In this document: positions 46,342-54,841 of the stretch, piece by piece
Numbering within the stretch: the stretch's first letter is position 1
How the letters are laid out: every line of letters starts with the position of its first letter
Made by a program: the position numbers and the translations under genes
Assembly: GCA_963753955.1 (NCBI GenBank)
Contig: CAVWEM010000007.1
Span: forward strand, 1-64,000
From: Methylumidiphilus sp963753955
GTDB taxonomy: Bacteria > Pseudomonadota > Gammaproteobacteria > Methylococcales > Methylococcaceae
Direction: 5' to 3'
Length of the DNA stretch: 64,000 nucleotides
The notes under the pieces: generated by a model
What the model saw: the letters and a program-made list of their open reading frames with translations, nothing else
Databases searched by the model: none
Told to the model about the DNA's origin: nothing

Positions 46342-47094
46342 ATGAACAAAGCACCCGCTTTCGAAGATCTGCTCAAGCGACACTATCCCAATGCCATCAC
46401 CCAGGCTGCCTTTAGGGAAAAAGTCAGGGATAGGGTGGCCAACGTCCAAGGCATCGACATCTCGAAAATGCTATTGGCGACATCCATCTGCGCCGATGAT
46501 ATTATCGCCGTGCGCGAAGCGGAAACCCCTGCCCACAAGGCCAAATTCAAAGGGGACTTCCTCGGGCCTTTCTCGATGGGCGGATTGGCCGGTCTGCCGT
46601 ATTCCGGCCTCACCGGCATGTCGGCGATTGCCCATCACATCCCCGACGGCGGTTCTCTGCTCATCGGCTATGGCCCGCACATCGGCATCAACGACAAGGG
46701 GGAATTGGGCAAGCTGCTGCGCCCCGGACAGCATCATGAATCTTCCGCCTGTGGCGCGCTGACGCTGGCAGTGGAACATTTGAAGTCTTCGGCTGATTAC
46801 GAACCGCCTTACGATGATGACGACACCGAGCAAATGACCCTGGAGCGGCGGCTGCTTCCCCATCGCGAGGCGATATTGGCGGCGGAAAACCCGCTGCACG
46901 CCGCGACGGAAGTTTCCTATGGCATTATCCACGGTTTGATCGACCTGTATGTGAATGCCCGGAAAGCGCAATTCAACTGTGAACATATTGCGCTGGCCGG
47001 GGGCATCGTCATCAACACTGGCCCGCAACATGAGGATTTCATCGACTTGCGCCACCTCAGCATATTGCGCGTCGCGGATCTGCCAGGCTTGTAG
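46342..47094 (+). CDS. LCIB/C-type (theta) carbonic anhydrase
   Basis: A 250-residue protein matching the limiting-CO2-inducible B/C family. Zinc ligands fit Cys50 in TSICADDI, a His in SAIAHHIPDGG (98 or 99) and Cys137 in ESSACGALTLA, giving the beta-CA-like Cys-His-Cys site; the signature DFLGPFSMGGLAGLPYSGLT is present. Several LCIB homologues hydrate CO2 and others are inactive. No signal peptide, so cytoplasmic. CO2/bicarbonate exchange would matter for a methanotroph that releases and refixes CO2. Confidence 0.85.
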   Translation: MNKAPAFEDLLKRHYPNAITQAAFREKVRDRVANVQGIDISKMLLATSICADDIIAVREAETPAHKAKFKGDFLGPFSMGGLAGLPYSGLTGMSAIAHHIPDGGSLLIGYGPHIGINDKGELGKLLRPGQHHESSACGALTLAVEHLKSSADYEPPYDDDDTEQMTLERRLLPHREAILAAENPLHAATEVSYGIIHGLIDLYVNARKAQFNCEHIALAGGIVINTGPQHEDFIDLRHLSILRVADLPGL

Positions 47095-47145
47095 AGCCTG
47101 TTTCAAAAAGTCTGCGGCATCCATCTGTACGTCCCCAAAAACGCA

Positions 47146-47220
47146 TCCCCGGCCCATCTCCCGCAGGGAGAAGGGAATCAAGCCCCTCTTCCATGGGGGA
47201 AAGGGGGGGTGAGGGGCTTT
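47146..47220. repeat. palindromic CTCCC/GGGAG repeat, intergenic copy
   Basis: Two hairpins (CATCTCCCGCAGGGAGAAGG and CCCCTCTTCCATGGGGGAAAGG) followed by GGGTGAGGGGC. It is the same family as the in-gene copies at 23102, 59401 and 60948, here in the gap before the sulfatase gene. Confidence 0.75.
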
Positions 47221-47238
47221 TATAACCCGGAGAAAAAT

Positions 47239-48873
47239 ATGCATCCACTCAAGAAAAACCTTCCACCCTTCACCCTCCTGCTGGCCGTCTTGGCCGTCAT
47301 GCCGGCTGGGGCGGAGCAGGCACCCGCCGCCAAACCCGCGCCCGTGACCACGACAGCGCCCGCCCCGGCCCCAGCCGAGCAGAAGAAACCCAATATCGTC
47401 ATCATCTGGGGCGATGACATCGGCCAGTCCAATGTCAGCGCTTATTCAAAAGGCTTCATGGGTTACAAGACGCCCAACATCGACCGCGTCGCCAATGAAG
47501 GCGTGATCTTCACCGACTATTACGCCGAGCAAAGCTGCACCGCCGGCCGCTCCGCGTTCATCACTGGGCAGAGCGTGTTCCGCACCGGCTTGAGCAAAGT
47601 CGGCTTGCCGGGGGCCGATCTGGGCTTGCGCAAGGAAGATCCCACCATCGCTGAATTGCTGAAGGCGCAAGGCTACGCCACCGGCCAGTTCGGCAAGAAC
47701 CATCTCGGCGACAAGGACGAATTCCTGCCCACCGCCCACGGCTTCGACGAATTCTACGGCAACCTCTATCATCTCAATGCCGAGGAGGAGCCGGAATTGC
47801 CGGATTATCCGAAGGAAGCCGACTATCCCAACTTCCGCAAGAACTATGGGCCTAGAGGCGTGATCCACAGCTTCGCCAACCCGGATGGCACACAGAAGAT
47901 CGAGGACACCGGGCCGCTGACCAAGAAGCGCATGGAGACCATCGACGACGACACCGCCGCCCGCGCTGTCGAGTTCATCGACAAACAGGCCAAGGCCGGC
48001 AAGCCGATGTTCGTCTGGGTGAACTTCACCCACATGCACTTCCGCACACATACCAAGCCGGAGAGCCTGGGCCAAGCCGGACGCTGGCAAAGCCCGTACC
48101 ACGATGCGATGATCGACCATGACAAAAACGTCGGCACCGTACTGGCCAAACTCGACGAGCTGGGCATCACCGACAACACCATCGTCATGTACAGCACCGA
48201 TAATGGGCCGCATATGAATTCCTGGCCGGACGCCGGCATGACCCCGTTCCGCAGCGAGAAGAACAGCAACTGGGAAGGGGCTTACCGCGTCCCGGCGATG
48301 GTGCGCTGGCCCGGCCACATCAAGCCCGGCACGGTGTCCAATGACATCATCTCGCATCTGGACTGGGCACCGACGCTGCTGGCCGCAGCCGGTGTGCCTG
48401 ATATCAAGGACAAGCTGCTGAAGGGCTACAAGGCAGGCAATAAAAACTTCAAGGTGCATCTGGATGGCTACAACCAGCTTCCTTACTTGACCGGTCAGGA
48501 GGCAAAAAGCCCGCGCCAGGAGTTCTTCTACTTCTCCGATGACGGCGACCTGACCGGGCTGCGTTACGATAATTGGAAGCTGGTGTTCGAGGAACAGCGT
48601 GCCCCTGGAACTTTGCGGATCTGGTCTGAGCCTTTCACCGATCTGCGCATTCCGAAGATCTTTAATCTGCGCACCGATCCTTACGAGCGGGCTGACATTA
48701 CCTCGAATACTTATTATGATTGGCTGATGGATCATGCTTTCATGCTCGTGCCGGCGCAAGGCTATGTCGGCCAGTTCCTGACCACGTTCAAGGAATATCC
48801 GCCGCGCCAGAAGGCTTCAAGCTTCACCCTCGACCGGGTGATGGAACAGTTGCAGACCCCCGCGAACAAGTGA
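47239..48873 (+). CDS. periplasmic arylsulfatase-like enzyme
   Basis: A 544-residue sulfatase with a signal peptide (LLLAVLAVMPAGAEQ) and a Pro/Ala linker. The metal-binding start NIVIIWGDDIGQSN is at about residues 53-66. The formylglycine site is Cys100 in AEQSCTAGRSAFITG (CxAxR type rather than CxPxR). VWVNFTHMHFRTHT and YSTDNGPHMNSWPD complete the alkaline-phosphatase fold. It needs conversion of Cys100 to formylglycine; no maturase is in the window. Substrate unknown. ATG at 47239. Confidence 0.88.
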   Translation: MHPLKKNLPPFTLLLAVLAVMPAGAEQAPAAKPAPVTTTAPAPAPAEQKKPNIVIIWGDDIGQSNVSAYSKGFMGYKTPNIDRVANEGVIFTDYYAEQSCTAGRSAFITGQSVFRTGLSKVGLPGADLGLRKEDPTIAELLKAQGYATGQFGKNHLGDKDEFLPTAHGFDEFYGNLYHLNAEEEPELPDYPKEADYPNFRKNYGPRGVIHSFANPDGTQKIEDTGPLTKKRMETIDDDTAARAVEFIDKQAKAGKPMFVWVNFTHMHFRTHTKPESLGQAGRWQSPYHDAMIDHDKNVGTVLAKLDELGITDNTIVMYSTDNGPHMNSWPDAGMTPFRSEKNSNWEGAYRVPAMVRWPGHIKPGTVSNDIISHLDWAPTLLAAAGVPDIKDKLLKGYKAGNKNFKVHLDGYNQLPYLTGQEAKSPRQEFFYFSDDGDLTGLRYDNWKLVFEEQRAPGTLRIWSEPFTDLRIPKIFNLRTDPYERADITSNTYYDWLMDHAFMLVPAQGYVGQFLTTFKEYPPRQKASSFTLDRVMEQLQTPANK

Positions 48874-48903
48874 TCCGTCGGGCCTGACATCGAATCTGCC
48901 TAG

Positions 48904-48993
48904 ACAAAGCCGGTCGGGGTTTGCAATCCCGACCGGAATGTTTGGACAACACATCGAATTTCGAAGCCTGATTGACGGGGTTATATGCCTGTC
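48904..48993. repeat. dispersed GGTCGGGGTTTGCAA repeat, second copy
   Basis: ACAAAGCCGGTCGGGGTTTG at 48904 and GACGGGGTTATATGCCTGTC near the right end match the layout of the copy at 44533-44647. It lies between the sulfatase and the beta-carbonic anhydrase and may supply part of the leader of the latter. Confidence 0.7.
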
Positions 48994-49012
48994 ACTCTAT
49001 CGGATCATCATC

Positions 49013-49729
49013 ATGACAACTTCAGATATCACACGAAGAGAATGGCTGCTGGGTGTCGGCTGCCTCGGGTTGGGAATCGCCTCGGCGGTTGCGGATGAAG
49101 CGCCTCGATTCGATACCATCGACACTGAGCCTTATCCCCGCGATGCCAGCGAAGCCTTGCTGCGGCTGAGGGACGGCAACCGGCGCTTCGTGGATGATAA
49201 ACCGAGCCATGCGCACGAAAACGCTTCCTGGCGCAGTCTACTGGTGGAAAGGCAGCAGCCTTTCGCCACAATCCTAGGATGCAGCGATTCGCGTGTGCCA
49301 CCCGAATTGATCTTCGACGTAGGGTTTGGCGATCTCTTCACCATCAGGCTGGCCGGCAATATCATCGCCGAAGACGTGGTCGGCTCTTTGCAGTACGCCG
49401 CAGCCCATTTGCACACGCCGCTGATCGTCGTGCTGGGTCACGAAGGTTGTGGAGCCATCACCGCCACCGTGGAGCAAATGCTCTTTAAATCCAAGGAACC
49501 CGAACACATCGAATCGCTGATTAAATTAATCAAGCCCGGACTCAAGAAGCTTGACCTGAAACAAACCCGAGACGTGCTGCTGAGCGCTGCGGTGGAGGCC
49601 AATGTCCGCTGGTCCATGCGGCAAGTGGCCGCCCATCCTGAGGCAAGGCGGGCGTTGCGGGAAAAGCGCCTGGTCTTGGTCGGGGCCGTTTATGAGCTAA
49701 ACACAGGGAAAGTGCGGTTCCTCGATTGA
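49013..49729 (+). CDS. exported beta-class carbonic anhydrase
   Basis: A 238-residue protein with a twin-arginine-like signal (TRREWLLGVGCLGLGIASAVA) and a beta-CA domain. The zinc ligands are Cys90 in LGCSDSRVPPE, His143 and Cys146 in VLGHEGCGAIT, and Asp92 with Arg94 forms the usual dyad. Export suggests CO2/bicarbonate conversion in the periplasm, complementing the cytoplasmic LCIB-type enzyme two genes upstream. ATG at 49013 is preferred over a longer frame from 48938, which would hide the signal. Confidence 0.88.
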   Translation: MTTSDITRREWLLGVGCLGLGIASAVADEAPRFDTIDTEPYPRDASEALLRLRDGNRRFVDDKPSHAHENASWRSLLVERQQPFATILGCSDSRVPPELIFDVGFGDLFTIRLAGNIIAEDVVGSLQYAAAHLHTPLIVVLGHEGCGAITATVEQMLFKSKEPEHIESLIKLIKPGLKKLDLKQTRDVLLSAAVEANVRWSMRQVAAHPEARRALREKRLVLVGAVYELNTGKVRFLD

Positions 49730-49753
49730 GATCAAAGAACACTTAGTAAGCCA

Positions 49754-49911
49754 ATGCTCTCAATAATCCTTATCGCGTGGGTTTTGGTGGCCGTCACCGT
49801 GGCCGTGCATGCCGCCGGTCTTACCGTGCTGCTAAGGGCCTTGAGGCGCTGGAACGCCGTGCCGCCGACGCGTTTCTGGCCCATACCTGGCTGCTGATCT
49901 TAGCCTTGTAG
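49754..49911 (+). pseudogene. truncated ion-channel-like gene
   Basis: ATG 49754 opens a frame starting MLSIILIAWVLVAVTVAVHA, then AGLTVLLRALRRWNAVPPTR, typical of the first helix of small two-helix potassium-channel-like proteins. The first frame stops at 49897; one frame over continues HTWLLILAL and stops at 49911, where a dispersed repeat begins. The pore region is absent, so the gene was cut by the repeat. Confidence 0.5.
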
Positions 49912-50075
49912 TGTGCGCATCGCGCACATTAATGAAGTTTGCCTCTGGTTCCCAAGGTCTCCCTTGGGAATCTAAGCCTTGGAAGCTCTGTTTCTTATAC
50001 GCCTGAGACGGAGCAAGTTTCTGGACGCTGAAGCTTCCAAGGCCGCATTCCCAAGCAGAGCTTGGGAACGAGAGG
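49905..50075. repeat. composite of dispersed repeats
   Basis: Begins with TTGTAGTGTGCGCATCGCGC, related to the left end of the MITE at 26065. It is followed by a second type with paired GGTTCCCAAGG...CTTGGGAA and GCTTCCAAGG...GCTTGGGAACGAGAGG blocks. The GGGAACGAGAG end also occurs at 42151. Apart from the channel remnant this stretch (to 50177) carries no gene that I can support. Confidence 0.65.
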
Positions 50076-50177
50076 AAACGATGAAGCCATTGCCCAAGCT
50101 ACAGTACGAATAAATAGATCTGGCTGGAGTCGCAAACTCTGAGTAGTGTAGCATCATTTGTTTTGGAGGAGAAACTC

Positions 50178-50558
50178 ATGGGCCTAATCTATGCCGACAT
50201 TACTCTCAGCAACGCCCGCAAACCCGAGATCCAGCCATTGACCGTATCGGCCTTGGTGGATACCGGGGCGGTGCATTTGTGCATCCCTGAGCATATTGCC
50301 TTGCAACTGGATTTGGATACTTATGAGGAGCGCGAGGTGGAGACGGCAGGCGGCGCTTTACGTAAAAGGCCTTATGTCGGGCCTATCCTTACGCACTTTG
50401 AAAACCGACATTGCCTGACGGGTGCCATGGTGCTGGGCAACGAGGTTTTATTGGGGGCCATACCGATGGAAGATATGGATTTGGTTATCAATCCAACTCG
50501 TCGCACCGTGACGGTGAATCCAGCAAATCCCAATTTCGCGGTTAGCAAAGCCAAGTAG
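50178..50558 (+). CDS. retropepsin-like aspartic protease (clan AA)
   Basis: A 126-residue protein with a single active-site motif VSALVDTGAVHLCIPEHIA (DTG near residue 30) and the second conserved part GAMVLGNEVLLGAIPMEDMD, as in small bacterial clan AA aspartic proteases. It should work as a dimer. ATG at 50178 follows a GGAGGAG ribosome site. Targets are unknown. Confidence 0.75.
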   Translation: MGLIYADITLSNARKPEIQPLTVSALVDTGAVHLCIPEHIALQLDLDTYEEREVETAGGALRKRPYVGPILTHFENRHCLTGAMVLGNEVLLGAIPMEDMDLVINPTRRTVTVNPANPNFAVSKAK

Positions 50559-50651
50559 GCCGGAAAATGAAGCTGTTGCATACGCATCAGAATGTCGGGT
50601 ACAAAGAGACGCGCCCGACCTACAACCTATTCAACTTTAAGGAACAACATC

Positions 50652-51056
50652 ATGAATTTTGATTTTCCCCGCTTTGTCCTATGGACAGGGTATTACAACA
50701 TCGGCTTGGCGGCCATCGCTGCGCTGTCCGCATGGGGGCCGCTATTTGGCGTCCGCTTTTGCCATCCGGCCTGGGCCTTACTGATCGCCGGGTTTCTTAG
50801 CTTTACTGCCGCCGTGCTGGTCATTTCATCCCGCAACCTGAAGATCTTCGCGCCGCTACTGCTCTGGGAGATGCTGTTGCGCTTTGCCGCTTTCGCCGTG
50901 CTAGTGCCTTATGGCCTATTGGGCGACATCGGCGGCATGGCGGCGGTGATGGGCTTGGGTAACCTATTGGTTGGCTTAGGTTATCTTTACGGCCTTCGCA
51001 GCCTGGGCGTATCGTATGGCGACTTGCTACGAGGAAAGGGGATCGTTGATAACTGA
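50652..51056 (+). CDS. four-helix membrane protein of unknown function
   Basis: A 134-residue protein with four hydrophobic helices (e.g. YYNIGLAAIAALSAWGPLFG, WALLIAGFLSFTAAVLVISS, GGMAAVMGLGNLLVGLGYLY). The pattern is that of small DoxX-like or 'integral membrane' proteins but no residues decide. ATG at 50652 follows AAGGAAC. A short GTCGGG/CCCGAC inverted repeat at 50594-50619 precedes it. Confidence 0.65.
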   Translation: MNFDFPRFVLWTGYYNIGLAAIAALSAWGPLFGVRFCHPAWALLIAGFLSFTAAVLVISSRNLKIFAPLLLWEMLLRFAAFAVLVPYGLLGDIGGMAAVMGLGNLLVGLGYLYGLRSLGVSYGDLLRGKGIVDN

Positions 51057-51085
51057 TGTTAAGCCTCGCCATCAATGGGCTTTCT

Positions 51086-51142
51086 AGGGTGGCCTTCAGG
51101 CCACCTAAATTTCGCCGAGGCGGTCTGAAGGTCGCCTCGGCG
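51086..51142. repeat. pair of hairpins after the membrane protein gene
   Basis: The first hairpin is AGGGTGGCCTTCAGGCCACCT. The second has perfect 10-base arms CGCCGAGGCG (51113-51122) and CGCCTCGGCG (51133-51142). No T-run follows. The two hairpins resemble each other and look like a dispersed repeat that may also act as a terminator. Confidence 0.6.
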
Positions 51143-51200
51143 TTCATTGCGTAACATCAATGCATAACATGCATTGGCCTACACTATTGAGGAGACATTC

Positions 51201-52226
51201 ATGACACAGATTAATATGAAAAAATCAAGCCGCTGGCTGTTCGCCATCGGTTGCGCATTGACGCTGAACATGGCAAGCGCCGACTTGCCGACCGGCGAGG
51301 AAGTATTGAAACGGGTGGGTGTGCCTCAGGCTCAACTGGGCGACCTGGATCAAGGCAAGGCCATTTCCTGGAAGTATCCTGAAAACACCGACAAAGAACT
51401 GGCCGACGGCATCGCGGTTTATGTGCAAGTGCCTTTGGCCAAGGTCATCGCCTATGTGAAGAAAGGGGATTTTGCCGGGCTTGACTCGACCATCAGAGCC
51501 CAAGGGATCATTCCCGACAACGCCACCGCCGCCGCGTTTAAAAACTTCACGTTCAGCGGCGATGAGGCTCAGGATTTGCTGACCGTCGAGGCGGGATCGA
51601 CATTCAACCTGTCAACCGAAGAGATTGCCAGTTTTGCGGGCTTGAAGGATAGCCTTAAGTCGGCGGACAAGAAGACTGTCGCTCAAGCGGTCTCACAACG
51701 TTACCGCGAGATTCTGCTCGAACGCTATAAAGCCTATCGCCAAGCTGGATTAAGCGGAATTGCTCCCTATGCCCGTGGTGGTGACAAGGCCGACCCGGCT
51801 AACGAATTGCGCACGGCGACGGAGCAGGGCAATACGTTGGCAAAAAATAACTACCCCGAGCTTTTCCAGGCTTTGCTCAACTATCCACAGGCCTTGCCTG
51901 AGGGCGTGGCCGACCGGTTCTCATGGCAAAACCGCGTGGTGGAAGACCGACCTACGGCCACGTTGACCCACCGCCTCATCCAGACCTCCGACAGCGGAGC
52001 CTTGGTGGTCATTCGGCAGTTTTATGTGGGGCATTCCTACAATTCCAGCCAGTTGATGGCCGGTTGCCTGCCTTACCGTGACGGCGCGATTATCTTCTAC
52101 GCCCTGCGCTCGTCCACCGACCAAGTGGCTGGCATGGGCAGCAGCATGAAGCATTCGATTGGCCGGGGCCGGATGAAAGACGAGATGGTCAAGCAGATGC
52201 AACGGTTGCGCACGACTTTGAAGTGA
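51201..52226 (+). CDS. exported protein of unknown function
   Basis: A 341-residue protein with a signal peptide (KSSRWLFAIGCALTLNMASA). The mature part is largely helical, with AVYVQVPLAKVIAYVKKGDF, TFNLSTEEIASFAGLKDSLK, RYREILLERYKAYRQAGLSG and a C-terminal beta-rich region (ALVVIRQFYVGHSYNSSQLM). I recognise no family or active site. A GAGGAG ribosome site precedes ATG 51201. Confidence 0.7.
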   Translation: MTQINMKKSSRWLFAIGCALTLNMASADLPTGEEVLKRVGVPQAQLGDLDQGKAISWKYPENTDKELADGIAVYVQVPLAKVIAYVKKGDFAGLDSTIRAQGIIPDNATAAAFKNFTFSGDEAQDLLTVEAGSTFNLSTEEIASFAGLKDSLKSADKKTVAQAVSQRYREILLERYKAYRQAGLSGIAPYARGGDKADPANELRTATEQGNTLAKNNYPELFQALLNYPQALPEGVADRFSWQNRVVEDRPTATLTHRLIQTSDSGALVVIRQFYVGHSYNSSQLMAGCLPYRDGAIIFYALRSSTDQVAGMGSSMKHSIGRGRMKDEMVKQMQRLRTTLK

Positions 52227-52280
52227 ACTTAAAATTGTCCCCGGCAGTGCCGGGGGCATCTTAATCTCATCAAGTAAACC

Positions 52281-53927
52281 ATGAAAACACTGATCCCTGC
52301 ACTGCGCTGCTATTGCGTCCTGATGTTCCTCGGCTTGGCTGTGGCTACCGCCGCTCAGGCCATTGAGCCGAAACTGGCGGCGGCGACCGCCATTGATATT
52401 CTGCTCGATCCCGACGCGACGATGATCGCCCATGCACAGGCGGCGAATGTGCGCTTGCGCGAAAGCTATCCCGCCGGTTTCGCGCTGGATGCGGATCACA
52501 CGCCACACATCACGGTGCTGCAACGCTTCGTTCGCAGCGCCGACCTGGAACAGGTCAAGGCCGCAGTGGCGAAAGTGATTGCCAAAGCCGATCCTGGCCA
52601 ACTTAAGCTCCAAGCCTCGGGCTATTATTACCTGCCTTACCAGAGTCTCGGCCTCGCCGGCATTACCATAGCGCCCACGCCCGCATTGCTCGATTTGCAG
52701 CAAAAACTTATCGCTGCGGTCGCGCCGTTCATAGTCGAACGCGGGACTGGCGAGGCTTTTGTGCCGCGCCCCGATGGTGGCCCGATTAACCAGCCGACCA
52801 TGGACTATATCGCCGCCTACGTCCCCGAACACAGCGGCAAACACTTCAATCCGCATGTCACTGTCGGTCTCGGCGACGAGGCGTTTGTGAAAAAGCTGCT
52901 CGCCGAGCCGTTCGAGCCCTTCGCGTTCAAGGCTCGTACCGCCAGCGTCTATCAGCTTGGCGATTTCGGCACGGCGCAGAAACAGCTTTGGACTTCAGCG
53001 CAGGCCGATCCGCTCCCCTCCTGGAATGACGGCAAGGCCAAGCGGTCCATTATGGACTTCGTGGCGAAAGTGACAAAGCCAGGCACATCCGATTTCGTCG
53101 CTCCCGCCGAGCGTATCGCGACGTTCGACAACGACGGCACACTCTGGGCCGAACAGCCCATCTATTTCCAGATGCTGTTTACATTTGACCGGGTGCGCGA
53201 ACTCGCGCCCAAGCATCCCGAATGGAACGCACGACAAGCTTTCAAAGCCGTGCTGGAAAACGACATGAAGGGACTTGCGGCTAGCGATGAAAAGGGGATT
53301 GCCGAGCTTCTCATGGCCGCCCATGCCGGTATGACCACCGATGAGTTCGCGCAAATCGTCAAGAACTGGCTTGCCACCGCCAGGCATCCCACGTTCAAAC
53401 GCCCCTACACGGATCTTGTATACCAGCCGATGTTGGAACTTTTGGCTTATCTTCGCGCCAACGGTTTCAAGACCTACATCGTTTCGGGCGGCGGCATCGA
53501 GTTCATGCGACCTTGGGCCGAGCAGGTCTATGGCATCCCGCCCGAACAGGTCATCGGGTCGAGCATCAAGACCAAGTTCGAGTTGCGCGACGGCAAGCCG
53601 GTGCTGGTGCGGTTGCCGGAAGTGGATTTCATCGACGACAAGGAAGGCAAGCCAGTGGGCATCCACAAGTTCATCGGCAGGCGACCCATCGCCGCGTTCG
53701 GCAATTCCGACGGCGATTTGCAAATGCTGCAATGGACTACGGCGGATGCAGCCGGCCCACGGTTCGCGCTGATCGTCCACCATGACGACGCCGGGCGGGA
53801 GTTTGCCTATGACCGGGAATCCCCGGTCGGAAGGCTCGACCATGCCTTGGATGAGGCCTCCCAAAAAGGCTGGACGGTGGTCAGCATGAAACAGGATTGG
53901 AAACGGGTGTTCAAGTTTCAACCCTGA
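52281..53927 (+). CDS. 2H phosphoesterase-like / HAD phosphatase fusion, exported
   Basis: A 548-residue protein with a signal peptide (YCVLMFLGLAVATAAQA). The N-terminal domain has two H-x-T motifs, TPHITVLQRF (about residue 76) and FNPHVTVGLG (about 192), at the spacing of 2H phosphoesterases. The C-terminal domain is a HAD hydrolase: nucleophile in TFDNDGTLWAEQ (Asp about 283), motif II TYIVSGGG, and motif IV FGNSDGDLQML (about 473). The fusion suggests two steps on one phosphorylated or cyclic-phosphate compound in the periplasm. Substrate unknown. Confidence 0.75.
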   Translation: MKTLIPALRCYCVLMFLGLAVATAAQAIEPKLAAATAIDILLDPDATMIAHAQAANVRLRESYPAGFALDADHTPHITVLQRFVRSADLEQVKAAVAKVIAKADPGQLKLQASGYYYLPYQSLGLAGITIAPTPALLDLQQKLIAAVAPFIVERGTGEAFVPRPDGGPINQPTMDYIAAYVPEHSGKHFNPHVTVGLGDEAFVKKLLAEPFEPFAFKARTASVYQLGDFGTAQKQLWTSAQADPLPSWNDGKAKRSIMDFVAKVTKPGTSDFVAPAERIATFDNDGTLWAEQPIYFQMLFTFDRVRELAPKHPEWNARQAFKAVLENDMKGLAASDEKGIAELLMAAHAGMTTDEFAQIVKNWLATARHPTFKRPYTDLVYQPMLELLAYLRANGFKTYIVSGGGIEFMRPWAEQVYGIPPEQVIGSSIKTKFELRDGKPVLVRLPEVDFIDDKEGKPVGIHKFIGRRPIAAFGNSDGDLQMLQWTTADAAGPRFALIVHHDDAGREFAYDRESPVGRLDHALDEASQKGWTVVSMKQDWKRVFKFQP

Positions 53928-54033
53928 AGGAGACAAGAAACCATAAAGACTCAAGAAACGTCTCGCCCTCATTGGAAGTTTGCTTCTCGATCCAGTTTTT
54001 TTTATCCACTTTGCCCTTTAAGAAGGAGGAATG

Positions 54034-54426
54034 ATGCATAAATTGCCCCGTCAACTGACCCGGCTTGGCCTGGGAATCCTGGCTGGCCTGAGTCTCCAGG
54101 CCCAGGCCGTCACCGAAGAACAATTCGTAATCCACAACACCCAAGACATCATCGAGGTTTGTTCCACGCCACCGACCGACCCGCTCTATACGGCGGCGAT
54201 TAACTTCTGCCACGGCTATCTGGTCGGTGCTTACCACTACCAGCAGGCGCTTTACAATGGCCCGGGAATCAAGCCAGTGGTTTGCCCTCCCGACCCCAAG
54301 CCTTCGCGCAACGAGTCCGTCGCCAAATATATCGAGTGGGCGAAAGCCCATCCCGAATATGCCAAAGACCGGGCCGTCGATACGTTGTCCAAATTCCTGG
54401 CCGAAACCTGGCCGTGCAAGGGTTGA
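54034..54426 (+). CDS. Rap1a/Tai-like secreted protein
   Basis: A 130-residue exported protein (signal GLGILAGLSLQAQA) with VCSTPPTDPLYTAAINFCHG and YLVGAYHYQQALYN, then CPPDPKPSRNESVAKYIEWA and a C-terminal AETWPC. This matches the Rap1a/Tai family, which includes periplasmic immunity proteins to type VI amidase effectors. No effector or T6SS gene is nearby, so a role in immunity is not supported. AAGGAGG precedes the start; ATG 54031 is an alternative. Confidence 0.7.
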   Translation: MHKLPRQLTRLGLGILAGLSLQAQAVTEEQFVIHNTQDIIEVCSTPPTDPLYTAAINFCHGYLVGAYHYQQALYNGPGIKPVVCPPDPKPSRNESVAKYIEWAKAHPEYAKDRAVDTLSKFLAETWPCKG

Positions 54427-54462
54427 GCTAATTCCGCTGTCTTGATTGCTTGAGGTTGAAAT

Positions 54463-54735
54463 ATGAACAAAAAAATCGTCGGTTTGTTGGTGTTGTTAAC
54501 GGTGGGGCAGGGGGGATGCGCCAGCATGTCCGACTCACAGCGGCGCATGGCGACCGGAACCGCCGGTGGCGCGGCGACTGGGGCCGTCATCGGTGCCATC
54601 GCGGGCAACGCCGGCATGGGCGCGGCCATCGGTGCCGGCGCGGGTTTGTTGGGCGGTTATCTCTATGACCAGCACAAGAAATCTGAACAAAGCGCCTATC
54701 AGCAAGGGTATCAGCAGGGTCGGCAAAGCCAATAG
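54463..54735 (+). CDS. glycine-zipper lipoprotein
   Basis: A 90-residue protein with a lipoprotein-type signal (LLVLLTVGQGGCASM), a Gly/Ala zipper (GTAGGAATGAVIGAIAGNAG, then GMGAAIGAGAGLLGGYLY) and a Gln-rich tail (SAYQQGYQQGRQ). It fits the YMGG/OmpA-type glycine-zipper family that inserts into the outer membrane. Small and common; role probably structural. Confidence 0.75.
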   Translation: MNKKIVGLLVLLTVGQGGCASMSDSQRRMATGTAGGAATGAVIGAIAGNAGMGAAIGAGAGLLGGYLYDQHKKSEQSAYQQGYQQGRQSQ

Positions 54736-54841
54736 CAAGAACGCCGGGTATTTTCCGGTGAAGTTAGCGTTGCGCAGAGAATGCCAGGATGCCGAGGGTA
54801 TTCTCTGCCGAACCGTCAACCAGCACGATAAAAGGTCGGTC

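Noticed and set aside
47446..48759. 437-codon open frame on the minus strand
   Set aside because: Antisense to the sulfatase gene with its intact active site; composition (Val/Gly/His-rich) is typical of shadow frames.
54034..54426. type VI secretion immunity function for the Rap1a-like protein
   Set aside because: No effector, VgrG, Hcp or other T6SS gene is nearby; the family also contains proteins unrelated to immunity.
54463..54735. calcyanin-like glycine-zipper protein for carbonate formation
   Set aside because: It is a short YMGG-type lipoprotein with one zipper block, unlike the long triple repeats of calcyanin.
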